The notes beneath the pieces are model-generated. The model saw only the letters and a list, made by a program, of their open reading frames with translations, was not told the origin of the DNA and ran no database searches. From Sphingomonas ginsenosidivorax (GTDB lineage: Bacteria > Pseudomonadota > Alphaproteobacteria > Sphingomonadales > Sphingomonadaceae), in the NCBI RefSeq assembly GCF_007995065.1, contig NZ_VOQR01000001.1:3165001-3229000 (forward strand): a stretch of DNA of 64,000 bases. The letters run 5' to 3'. Of the stretch, positions 38,692-47,455 are shown piece by piece (within the stretch, counting starts at the first letter, position 1; every line of letters begins with the position of its first letter). The translations under genes and the position numbers were made by a program.

Positions 38692-38978
38692 GCACTGACA
38701 GGATCGGATTGCGCTCATAAGATGTTATTCATGATCAAATGTTTTGATTCCTCCCATCATTCGTAGGGCTCATGAAATTGCCACGATTCGGTAACGCGCA
38801 AGATTAATTCGCCGAATTTTGTTCGGCGACTTATTTTCGAAAAGCTGGGGATCTCTGCACGTTCATGGATGAAAACCCATTTGTTGTTGGTTCCGGTATT
38901 TCTGTTGCCTGAGCGCGTTCGACGTTGTGCCGACATCGATTCGAAGTCACGGATCGTGACGTGCTCTCCAAGGCTTTA
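38692..38978. other. Gene-free flank between polymerase gene and IS relic
   Basis: About 290 AT-rich bases without a supportable gene. No terminator hairpin with a T tract is visible after the polymerase gene. Confidence 0.45.
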
Positions 38979-39808
38979 CCAGTCATAACTGGAGTCCGGG
39001 GCGGTATGGTGCCGCTCGGGGCGGCGCTGTCTAACCTGCTTGGTAGCATCGGCGGGCGTCAGCCTGCCAACACGACTATGCTGGCGCACATGGTTGTGGT
39101 CGTAGGGCCAGAGCCGCGGCATCGAACGGGTATGGCCGAGCGACACGAAAAGCGCCTTGTTGAGGCATCCGTTACGCAGACGACCGTTGAAGCTCTCGAC
39201 GTAGCCGTTCTGCTGCGGCTTGCCCGGCGCGATGTAGTGCCGCTCGACAGGCCACTTCTGCGTCCATCTCAAAATCGCCAAGCTGGTCAACTCGATGCCG
39301 TTGTCGCTCACGATCGTCAGCGGCGGTACGCCTCTGACGACGATGATGGTGTCCAGCTCACTAGCGGCACGCACGGCTGACAGCGAGGTGTCGGCGACCA
39401 GCGCCAGGCACTCGCGCGTAAAGTCGTCGACCCCTGATCAGCGTGTCTCGCTTACAAAGTCGAGGCGCCAGCGCTGGTTCCGCCCCTACGGCAGCGTCAT
39501 CGGCGCTCGCGTACCCATGACTCGCTGGCGGCCACGTCCACGCCTGACCCGAAAGTTCTCCTCGCGCTATAACCGCAGCAGTTCCTTGTGGTTCATGAAC
39601 AGCCCTCCGCGGGCCAGCATGATCCTCCAGCCGCCCGTAGCCGAAGCGCCGACACGCGGCCGCGACCGCAGGTCGCCATCATCACTACGCCGGGGGCGTA
39701 GCGCGCCGAAGTCCTGTCCACGCCGAAGACGGTACATACCCAACGTTCGCTGATGCCAAACAGCTGTAGAGCATGCTCGACAGCCTTCCGCTGAGCGGCG
39801 GGCGTCAC
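38976..39808 (-). pseudogene. IS3-family orfB (element C), multiply frameshifted
   Basis: The N-terminal part (TPAAQRKAVEHALQLFGISERW) begins at a GTG that overlaps the orfA stop. Several frame changes follow. The C-terminal part in frame 38976-39374 reads [13 protein letters not shown] (second Asp), [20 protein letters not shown] (Glu) and ends SSYDW. The element is shorter than active relatives, so sequence has also been lost. Confidence 0.75.
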
Positions 39809-40110
39809 CAATTTTTTGCCGCAACTTCCTTCCGTACCGCATCGTCGAGCATGGCGTCGGCCAACAACCGCTTCAGCAGGCCGCTCTCCTACTCGAGTAC
39901 CTTCAGATTGTGCGCCTGACACACGTCCATGCCGCCGTACTTCGCCTTCCACGCATACAACGTCGCCCCGCTGATCCCACGTTTCCGACACACATCGGCG
40001 GTCTTCATCCCGCCCTCCTGCTCACGCAGCATCGCGATCGTCTGCTCCTCGCTGAACCTAGCCTTCTTCACGTCCGCCTCCTCAGTATGTCGGACTCTAG
40101 CTCAAACTGG
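38979..40110 (-). mobile_element. Degenerate IS3-family element C
   Basis: Ends CCAGTCATAACTGGAGTCCG (38979) and, reading inward on the other strand, CCAGTTTGAGCTAGAGTCCG (40110) are imperfect inverted repeats. About 1132 bases contain an orfA with a nonsense codon and a heavily frameshifted orfB. It is the same subfamily as element A at 16275 and in inverted orientation to it, so the polysaccharide locus lies between two related, inverted IS copies. Confidence 0.75.
39805..40071 (-). pseudogene. IS3-family orfA (element C), nonsense mutation
   Basis: Begins MKKARFSEEQTIAMLREQEGG with helix-turn-helix VCRKRGISGATLYAWKAKYGG. A TAG codon interrupts it after LKVLE (39889-39891), and the same frame continues SGLLKRLLADAMLDDAVRKEV to a TGA at 39805-39807. 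Apart from the stop it is a normal OrfA of 88 codons. Confidence 0.75.
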
Positions 40111-40640
40111 TGAAGTTCACGGAAGCATGTCAAATCCGCTACGCAAAGGCACACAACCAAATAAGTCGGTCAGTGCCCATACCGTTTAATGCCACGCCGA
40201 CGAAGCCGCTCACGATTTCGCCTAATCCTCATCTTGATAAGGAAAGGTATCGCAGCCGCTACGAGAACAGTTATTATGCCGTATGCTACAGCTTCTCGCG
40301 TGACCTCAATCATACATTGTTAGCAAAAAAGCAACTTTCTGGCATAAGTTTTCCTTATTACATCATTTCAATCTACACAATTGGTATAGTCCATTGGGGG
40401 GGGATTGAATTTACGTCGAGATTTAGTGCTCAAATTTCGTAGCATCGTTCAAATTGCGGCACGACTTCGGCAATCGTCCTGCGTAATTGAAAACCCAGAT
40501 CGCACCGTATGGCTCCGATATCGCGAAGGTGTCGCGCACGTCGCTCGGTTGCATCGGCAGATCATGGAGATAGTCAGCCAGCGGTCCGTCCGGCGGCAGC
40601 ACCCATTGATGGCTCGCCGCGATGTGCTCTGCGGTCCATC
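40111..40640. other. Debris between IS element C and integrase relic
   Basis: No intact gene is supported. On the minus strand between about 40690 and 40440 one frame stays open and reads like protein (RICEDWRDSLLGVGWTAEHI..., then DVRDTFAISEPYGAIWVFNY). I cannot place it in a family. It may be the broken downstream part of the integrase-containing element. Confidence 0.35.
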
Positions 40641-41081
40641 CTACGCCCAGAAGCGAGTCGCGCCAATCTTCGCATATGCGCCGGGGTCACTTCCGCAAAA
40701 AGAGCGAGATCGCGCAAACGCTCCCGCATAGCGTCCCGGTCCAACTCGGCCACGACTGCTGCCGATCAAGGACCCACCCTCGAACCGCCCGGTCGATTTC
40801 GCCACGGTCAGGAATATGACCGCGGGTTTGAATGAGGCCAGACGCGCCGTCGTATCGGATTTGTTCGCCGCTTCGGCGATCTTCCGTTCGCAACTGCGAC
40901 ACTCCGCGGCGCCATGCTTCGCCTCGCGAAGCGATACATCCCCGAAGCATTTCCAATAGACTTCCCTTCCCCGGACACAGCGCGGAATGACTTTGCGGAA
41001 CTCGTAGCTGTTGCCCCGCTTATGTAAATTCTTTGTAACCCTTTGCAGCGTCGGGTTCGCTTTCGATTTTGTAGCACTCAC
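40641..41081 (-). pseudogene. Tyrosine-recombinase (integrase) relic, N-terminal part
   Basis: The frame begins MSATKSKANPTLQRVTKNLHKRGNSYEFRKVIPRCVRGREV and continues VSLREAKHGAAECRSCERKIAEA. This is the N-terminal arm-binding pattern of phage-type integrases (short YKRG..Y.FR..IP, then LREAK..AA). After about 80 codons the reading becomes unlike the family, and no catalytic domain with R..H..R..Y is found, so it is truncated and frameshifted. It starts only 71 bases from the 3' end of tRNA-Ser, the classic place for an integrase of an element inserted in that tRNA. Confidence 0.55.
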
Positions 41082-41151
41082 CGCAGCAAACTACTAAATA
41101 AAGTGGGAGATTTACAAGCGTTTGAACCGCATCAACGACCTAGCTGCCGGC

Positions 41152-41244
41152 TGGCGGAGACGGAGGGATTCGAACCCTCGGTACCAGTAAACCCGGTACG
41201 GCGGTTTAGCAAACCGCTGGTTTCAGCCACTCACCCACGTCTCC
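41152..41244 (-). tRNA. tRNA-Ser (anticodon GCU)
   Basis: The minus strand reads GGAGACG at the 5' end (41244) and pairs with CGTCTCC before the discriminator G and an encoded CCA (41152-41154). The anticodon arm is GCGGT-TTGCTAA-ACCGC, giving GCU. The long variable arm and the GGTTCGAATCC T-arm fit a class II serine tRNA of 93 bases including CCA. Confidence 0.97.
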
Positions 41245-41337
41245 AGGCCTGGCAGCGGCCGTTTCCCTACGGCGTCGCCGGGGTAGCGTCAACGTGAAAC
41301 GCATTCGCTGTCGGCCGCGTCGCGACCGCCATGCGCC

Positions 41338-41766
41338 TCAGGCCGACTGGATATAGTCGCGCATTGCCGCTGCGTCGGCTTCGATCCGGTCGATGCGGTA
41401 TTTGACGAGGTCGCCGATCGACACGAAACCGATGAGGGTATCGCCATCCAGGATGGGGAGATGTCGTATCCGCTGTTGCGTCATGAGCGACAGCGCGCCG
41501 ATCACGGGTTCGTTGGCGCCGACCGCGCGGACCGGGGCGGTCATTGCGTCGCGGACGCGCAGGTCGAGCGCGGCGGCGCCGTCGGCGCCGAGGCGGTGGA
41601 TGACGTCGCGTTCGGAAAAGATGCCGATCACGCGGCCGTCCTCGACCACGGGGGCGGCACCGATGCGGCGTTCGGCGAGCAGCGCCACCGCCTGTGCCAG
41701 CGTATCGTCGGGGGCGAGCGACCAGATCGCGTCGCTCTTGGTCTGCAGGATCGCTGCGATCGTCAT
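41338..41766 (-). CDS. CBS-domain protein
   Basis: A 142-residue protein made of two tandem CBS domains (residues about 8-65 and 75-130). Typical motifs are LAERRIGAAPVVEDGRVIGIFSERDVI and LMTQQRIRHLPILDGDTLIGFVSIGDLV. Stand-alone CBS pairs bind adenine nucleotides and often sense energy state, but the partner is unknown. The ATG at 41766 (MTIAAIL) is the natural start; the upstream extension is Arg-rich non-family sequence. A terminator separates it from the DUF4167 gene, so it has its own promoter. Confidence 0.92.
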   Translation of the reverse strand: MTIAAILQTKSDAIWSLAPDDTLAQAVALLAERRIGAAPVVEDGRVIGIFSERDVIHRLGADGAAALDLRVRDAMTAPVRAVGANEPVIGALSLMTQQRIRHLPILDGDTLIGFVSIGDLVKYRIDRIEADAAAMRDYIQSA

Positions 41767-41847
41767 GTCCGCTCTCCGCTCTGGCCGGCGTCTGTCGCGC
41801 CGGGGACCGCAGGGAACCATGTTTGGACGATCATGGGAAGACCCCAG

Positions 41848-41883
41848 AAAAAAGGCCGGCACCGCGATGATGCGGTACCGGCC
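41848..41883 (-). terminator. Rho-independent terminator of the DUF4167 gene
   Basis: On the minus strand GGCCGGTACCGC-ATCATC-GCGGTGCCGGCC forms a 12-base stem with one mismatch, followed directly by TTTTTT (41853-41848). It lies 26 bases after the DUF4167 stop and before the CBS gene. Confidence 0.9.
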
Positions 41884-41908
41884 TGTTCTCGGCGTCGGGC
41901 CTGCCCGA

Positions 41909-42970
41909 TCAGCCGGCCTGGACTTCGCTCGCCGCGGTACGGATGCGGCGGCGGCGGGGCTTTTCCTCGCCCTCGCCGTCCGTGGCGGCGGGAGCAGGCG
42001 CCGCTGCGGCGGAGATGCCGAGCGACGGCGGCAGGCGGTCGGCGTCGGCGGTAGCGGCGGCTGCAGGTGCAGCGGGTGCCTCCTCCGCGCTGCGATCGCG
42101 CGGCGGACGACCGCGGCGACGCGGCTTGTCCTCGGTCGCTGCGGCGGCGACGTCGGGCGTCTCGCCCTGGTCGCTCACGGGCGTCGCGACCGGCATCGGC
42201 AGTGTCGGCTGCTCGGCGGCGTCGTCGGCCTGGACGGGTGCGAGCGTCCGCGGCGCGCGGGGCGTGCGCGCCGGCGCGTCGCGATACTCGCCGCGCGGCT
42301 CGCGCTGCTGCGGCTCGGCTGCCGTACCGCGCTGCTGATCGTCGCGCGCCTCGTTGCGCGGCTGGTCGTCACGCGCGCCGCGGTCGTCGCGGCCCTGGCG
42401 CTGGTCGTTGCGGTCACCGCGCGGGCGATCTTCGCGCTGGCCATCGCGCTGCCCGTCGCGCTGGCGATTGTCGCTGCGTTGCGAGTCGTAGCGCGGGCGA
42501 TCGTCGCGGTCCTGGCGCTGGCCGCCATTCTGCGACTGGCCATTGGCCTGGCCCGACTGCCCGTCGCCCTGCTGCTCGCCGGCGCGGATCGGTTCGCCCT
42601 CGTCGGCGTAATCGTCGTCGCCGTTGATGTCGAAGGGCTGCTGGATGCGCGGGCGCGGCGCGTGCTGCGGCTGGCTCTCCTCGAGGCGGGTGCGCTGCTC
42701 GCTCAGCACGCGGAAATAATGGTCCGCGAACTGCAGGTAATATTCGATGTTGACGCGGTCGCCCTGCATCTGCGCGTCGCGCGCGAGGTTCTTGTACTTC
42801 TCGTACAACTGCGTCGCGTTGCCGCGCGCACGGCTGTCGATCCGGTTGCCGGTATCGCGCTGGCCGCCACCGCCGCCACCCTGGCGCGGGCCACCGCCGC
42901 CGCCGCCATTGCCGCCGCCATTATTGTTGCCACGACCGCGACGGCGGCCGGCTTGCCGGTTGTTGATCAA
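41909..42970 (-). CDS. DUF4167-domain protein, RNA-binding-like
   Basis: A 353-residue protein. I choose the TTG at 42970 (INNRQAGRRRGRGNNN) with AGGA nine bases upstream, since family members start at this Arg/Gly-rich head. Residues 5-45 are an RGG-like low-complexity stretch. The conserved core is at about 45-105 (NATQLYEKYKNLARDAQMQGDRVNIEYYLQFADHYFRVL). From 140 to 230 come long Arg/Asp/Gln repeats, and the basic RRRGRPPRDR and KPRRRRIRTA motifs follow. It is conserved in Alphaproteobacteria; the composition suggests RNA binding, but the role is not known to me. Confidence 0.9.
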   Translation of the reverse strand: MINNRQAGRRRGRGNNNGGGNGGGGGGPRQGGGGGGQRDTGNRIDSRARGNATQLYEKYKNLARDAQMQGDRVNIEYYLQFADHYFRVLSEQRTRLEESQPQHAPRPRIQQPFDINGDDDYADEGEPIRAGEQQGDGQSGQANGQSQNGGQRQDRDDRPRYDSQRSDNRQRDGQRDGQREDRPRGDRNDQRQGRDDRGARDDQPRNEARDDQQRGTAAEPQQREPRGEYRDAPARTPRAPRTLAPVQADDAAEQPTLPMPVATPVSDQGETPDVAAAATEDKPRRRGRPPRDRSAEEAPAAPAAAATADADRLPPSLGISAAAAPAPAATDGEGEEKPRRRRIRTAASEVQAG

Positions 42971-43213
42971 GCTGGTGTTCCTGTGCTCAAGAAAACTTCG
43001 GTCCTCAAACCAAATTCGGGTCTCGCCGCGATGCGAACCCATGCCGCGCCCCAAAGGGGCGTCGGACCTGCCATGCTGTAGTCGAACGACATGGTGAAGG
43101 ATGCGAGCCGACGCTCTCAATCAACAAAATGTCGATGTTGCGTGCCCCTGCCCGCTTGATAGCGGGCGGCATGCCCGTCCCACAAGCGAAATGTGGAGTC
43201 CAACGTCGATTGT

Positions 43214-44129
43214 TCAAGTGGCGGTGATCGCACGCGGATTCCCGCCAAGGTCGTGATGGAGCGCAGTCGACAGCCCGTTGCTCTCGAACAGCGCGGCGAC
43301 GGCAGGGGCTTGCGTCGCGCCGATCTCGACGACGGCGACGCCGCCGGGCGCGATCAGGCGGGGCAGTTGCTCCGCGAGAAGGCGGTAGTCGGCGAGGCCG
43401 TCCTCGCCGGCGTAGAGCGCGCCGTGCGGTTCGTGGTCGCGGACTTCGGCGGGGAGCGGCTCGTGCGTGCCGATATAGGGGGGATTGGCGAGGACGAGGT
43501 CGAAGCGGCCGTTGATCGCTTTGGCCCAATCGCTGCGGAGGAACCGGGCGCGGTCCGCCATGCCGAGCGTGGCGGCGTTGATCTGGGCGTATGCGAGCGC
43601 ATCGGGAGAGACATCGACGCCCAGGCCGCGCGCGGGCCATTCGGTGAGCGCGGCGAGGAGAAGCGTGCCGGGGCCGGTGCCGAGGTCGAGGATGGTGGCG
43701 GGCTCGCGCTTGCCGAAATGCGCCTGGGCCGCGACGAGCAGCGTCTCGCTGTCGGCGCGGGGGACGAGCGCGCCGGGGCCGACCGCGAGGTCGATCGACC
43801 AGAAGCCGCGGGTGCCGGTGATGTAGGCGACGGGTTCGTGGCGCGCGCGGCGGTCGACGAATGCGGCGAAGGTTTCGGGGACGGTGAAGCGGTCGGGGTC
43901 GATCAGGATCGCACTGCGGCTGGTGCCGAGCGCGTGCGCCATGAGGAGCTCGGCGTCGAGGCGGGCGGTGGGGGAGAAGGCGAAGCGGGCGGCGGCGGTG
44001 GTGAGGGCTGCTGCTACTCCCCTCCCGCTTGCGGGAGGGGTTGGGGGAGGGCCTGTCACATTGGGCGCGTCGTTCGCGGACATGCCCTCCCCCAACCCCT
44101 CCCGCAGGCGGGAGGGGCCATCAGGGGAC

Positions 44130-44137
<8 letters not shown>
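43214..44137 (-). CDS. prmC: Release-factor glutamine methyltransferase PrmC
   Basis: A 307-residue SAM-dependent methyltransferase that methylates the GGQ glutamine of release factors. Motif I is [16 protein letters not shown] and the catalytic motif is VLANPPYIG. The ATG at 44137 overlaps the prfA stop (ATGGCTGA), giving translational coupling to its substrate gene. Residues about 7-41 are encoded by hairpin repeat R2; E. coli PrmC is about 277 residues, so the extra length is this repeat-derived N-terminus. An internal ATG at 44083 (MSANDAPN), in the repeat's central spacer, is an alternative start. Confidence 0.92.
44019..44117. repeat. Bipartite hairpin repeat R2 inside prmC
   Basis: Two inverted hairpin halves, CCCCTCCCGCTTGCGGGAGGGG (positions 44019-44040) and CCCCTCCCGCAGGCGGGAGGGG (44096-44117), are joined by GTTGGGGGAGGGC and its inverse around a 30-base spacer. 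Unlike the other copies it lies within a coding sequence and is read in frame as the PrmC N-terminus. Confidence 0.85.
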
Positions 44138-45200
<1,063 letters not shown>

Positions 45201-45220
45201 GCGCACTCGCCCTCCCCGGT

Positions 45221-45304
45221 CGTCACCCCAGCGAAGGCTGGGGTCTTTGCGGGGCAGGTGCTGCGGTTACCAACGGGGAGATCCCAGCCTTCGCTGGGAT
45301 GACG
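45221..45304. repeat. Bipartite hairpin repeat R3
   Basis: Left half GTCACCCCAGCGAAGGCTGGGG and right half CCCAGCCTTCGCTGGGATGAC, each self-complementary, lie between hisS and prfA. The stems differ (ACCCC/GGGGT against ATCCC/GGGAT) but both pair. Confidence 0.85.
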
Positions 45305-45315
45305 GGCAGCGAGGC

Positions 45316-46560
45316 TCATCGCAGCGCTGCCGCCAGATCGGCGAACGCGACTTCGGTCTGCGTGCCGGTGTCGAGCGCCTTGACCGCCGCCGCCCCCTTG
45401 GCGAGCTCGTCGTCGCCGAGGATGATCGCGAAGCGCGCACCCAGCGCATCGGCCTTGGCCATCCGTGCCTTCATCTTGCCCTTGTACGCCATTTCGACCG
45501 CCACGCCTGCGCGGCGCAGGTCGGCGACGATGCCGGTCGCGCGCGCCTCCGCGTCGGCGCCCATCGGCACGACGACCGCGTCGATCCCCGCCAATTGTGG
45601 TTCTTCGAGCAGCATCGCCAGCCGCTCGACGCCGGCCGCCCAGCCCACGCCGGCCGTCTCGGGCCCGCCGAGCGAGCCGATCAGCCCGTCGTAGCGGCCG
45701 CCGGCGAGCACCGTGCCCTGTGCGCCCAGCCGGTCGGTGACGAACTCGAACGCGGTGTGGCGGTAGTAATCGAGCCCGCGGACGAGGCGCGCGTTGCGTT
45801 CCCAGGCGACACCGGCCGCGTCGAGCCCGGCGGTCACCGAGTCGAAGAAGGCGCGGGCCTCGAGCGTCAGATAGGCGTCGATGTCGGGCGCGCTGTCGGC
45901 GATCGGACGGTCGCGCAGGTCCTTCGAATCGAGGATGCGCATCGGGTTCTTCTCGAGCCGGGTCAGGCTGTCCTCGGACAGTTCGCCGCGGTGCGCCTCG
46001 AAATGCGCGACCAGCGCCGCGCGCCAGGCGTCGCGCGTCTCGGCGTCGCCCAGCGTGTTGAGCTGGAGCGTGACGCCGTCCGAAATGCCGAGTTCGCGCA
46101 GCAGCTGGTCGGCGAGCACGAGCAGCTCGACATCGGCGGCGGGTTCGGGCGCGCCGATCACCTCGGCGTCGATCTGGTGGAACTGGCGGAACCGGCCCTT
46201 CTGGGGCCGTTCGTAGCGGAACACCGGGCCGCTGGTGGTGAGTTTCAGCGGCGCAAATTGCTGCCAGCCCTCGGTCAGATAGGCGCGCGCGATGCCAGCG
46301 GTGAATTCGGGGCGCAGCGTCAGCGAATCGCCGCCGCGATCCTCGAAACTGTACATCTCCTTCGAAACCACGTCGGTGGTCTCGCCGAGCGAGCGCGCGA
46401 ACACCGCGGTCGATTCGAACACCGGGATGTCGATCCGCTGGAAGCAATAGAGCGCGCGGACGCGTTCGAACGTCGCGAGGACGTGCCCGAAGCGGCGCTG
46501 GTCGTCGCCGAAGATGTCCTGGGTGCCGCGGATGCGGCGCGGTGTTTCTGTTCTTGCCAT
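45316..46560 (-). CDS. hisS: Histidyl-tRNA synthetase
   Basis: A 414-residue class II aminoacyl-tRNA synthetase charging tRNA-His. The N-terminal [10 protein letters not shown] leads into motif 1; [15 protein letters not shown] is motif 2; [15 protein letters not shown] is the histidine-binding HisA loop; and [28 protein letters not shown] is motif 3. The C-terminal 95 residues are the anticodon-binding fold. The ATG at 46560 (MARTETPRR) is the family-like start. It heads the hisS-prfA-prmC group on the minus strand and is divergent from the DUF1345 gene. Confidence 0.97.
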   Translation of the reverse strand: MARTETPRRIRGTQDIFGDDQRRFGHVLATFERVRALYCFQRIDIPVFESTAVFARSLGETTDVVSKEMYSFEDRGGDSLTLRPEFTAGIARAYLTEGWQQFAPLKLTTSGPVFRYERPQKGRFRQFHQIDAEVIGAPEPAADVELLVLADQLLRELGISDGVTLQLNTLGDAETRDAWRAALVAHFEAHRGELSEDSLTRLEKNPMRILDSKDLRDRPIADSAPDIDAYLTLEARAFFDSVTAGLDAAGVAWERNARLVRGLDYYRHTAFEFVTDRLGAQGTVLAGGRYDGLIGSLGGPETAGVGWAAGVERLAMLLEEPQLAGIDAVVVPMGADAEARATGIVADLRRAGVAVEMAYKGKMKARMAKADALGARFAIILGDDELAKGAAAVKALDTGTQTEVAFADLAAALR

Positions 46561-46609
46561 GTCGGCCGCGTATCTAGGCGTCGCCATCGGGAAGCGCTAG
46601 CACCCGCCC

Positions 46610-47251
46610 ATGGCAGGCCTGTATCAATCCCTCGGCCAGCGCATCGCGCCGCCGCGCTTCGTGCTGTTCGTGCTGGTGATGCTCGCCGGGCTGGGCATCG
46701 CGATTCCTTCCATTGGGGTCGGTCGCGGGACGATGGTCGCGTTCGACGTCGCGGCGCTGGTGTTCCTGATCGCGGTGTCGACGTTGCTGCGCAGCGAGGC
46801 GGACGGGATGCGCAAGGCGGCGGCGGCGAACGACGCCAACCGCGCGCTGCTGCTGGCGCTGAGCGTGACCGTCAGCATCGTCGTGCTGGTCGCGGTGGCG
46901 AAGGAGGTGCAGGGCAAGAACGACACGCTGTCCACCGTGCTGGTGATCGCGACGCTGGCGCTGGCGTGGCTGTTCTCGAACACCGTGTACGCGCTGCATT
47001 ACGCGCATTTCTATTATCTGGGCGACGGGAAGGGTGAGGATCGCGGCGGGATCGAGATCCCCAAGTGCGACGAGCCCGATTATTGGGACTTCCTGTATTT
47101 CAGCTTCACGCTGGGGATGACGTTCCAGACCTCCGACGTGCAGATCACATCCGCCTATGTGCGCCGCGTGGTGACGGGGCAGAGCCTGGCGGCGTTCGTG
47201 TTCAACCTGGGCGTGATCGCGTTCACGATCAACGTGCTGGGGGGTGGGTGA
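46610..47251 (+). CDS. DUF1345 membrane protein
   Basis: A 213-residue inner-membrane protein with five or so helices: RFVLFVLVMLAGLGIAIPSIG, VAFDVAALVFLIAVSTLL, LLLALSVTVSIVVLVAVA, VLVIATLALAWLFSNTVYALHYA, and SLAAFVFNLGVIAFTINVL. The conserved segment DEPDYWDFLYFSFTLGMTFQTSDVQI is diagnostic of DUF1345. The position of that loop resembles potassium-channel selectivity regions, but no channel function is established to my knowledge. It is divergent from hisS. Confidence 0.92.
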   Translation: MAGLYQSLGQRIAPPRFVLFVLVMLAGLGIAIPSIGVGRGTMVAFDVAALVFLIAVSTLLRSEADGMRKAAAANDANRALLLALSVTVSIVVLVAVAKEVQGKNDTLSTVLVIATLALAWLFSNTVYALHYAHFYYLGDGKGEDRGGIEIPKCDEPDYWDFLYFSFTLGMTFQTSDVQITSAYVRRVVTGQSLAAFVFNLGVIAFTINVLGGG

Positions 47252-47276
47252 CGCCGTACTTCCCACAACACCCGCC

Positions 47277-47363
47277 GTCACCCTGAACTCGTTTCAGGGT
47301 CCACCGATCCACAAGCGCTGCGCCTGGTGGCGGGGTGGATGCTGAAACGAGTTCAGCATGACG
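47277..47363. repeat. Bipartite hairpin repeat R4
   Basis: Left half GTCACCCTGAACTCGTTTCAG with GGGT, right half ATGCTGAAACGAGTTCAGCAT with GACG. It lies between the DUF1345 and M61 peptidase genes. It is the mirror arrangement of R8: the ACCCTG and ATGCTG stems have swapped sides. Confidence 0.85.
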
Positions 47364-47455
47364 GGCGCAGACGAAGCGTGCCGTGCATAGGACTGGACGC
47401 CTGCCCTTTCGCGCGCTTACATCTTGCCATCGTCTCTCTGCCGAAAGTCCCGTCC

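Noticed and set aside
40110..40442. Plus-strand open frame of 110 codons next to the IS relic
   Set aside because: No ribosome-binding site, no motif, AT-rich debris; the minus strand has the more protein-like reading.
41393..43081. Long plus-strand frame opposite the CBS and DUF4167 genes
   Set aside because: Repetitive Arg/Ala/Val composition mirrors the low-complexity DUF4167 coding strand; no independent start signal or motif.
47327..47455. N-terminal extension of the M61 peptidase to the first start at 47327
   Set aside because: It would translate the end of repeat R4 and bury the signal peptide at residues 45-62.
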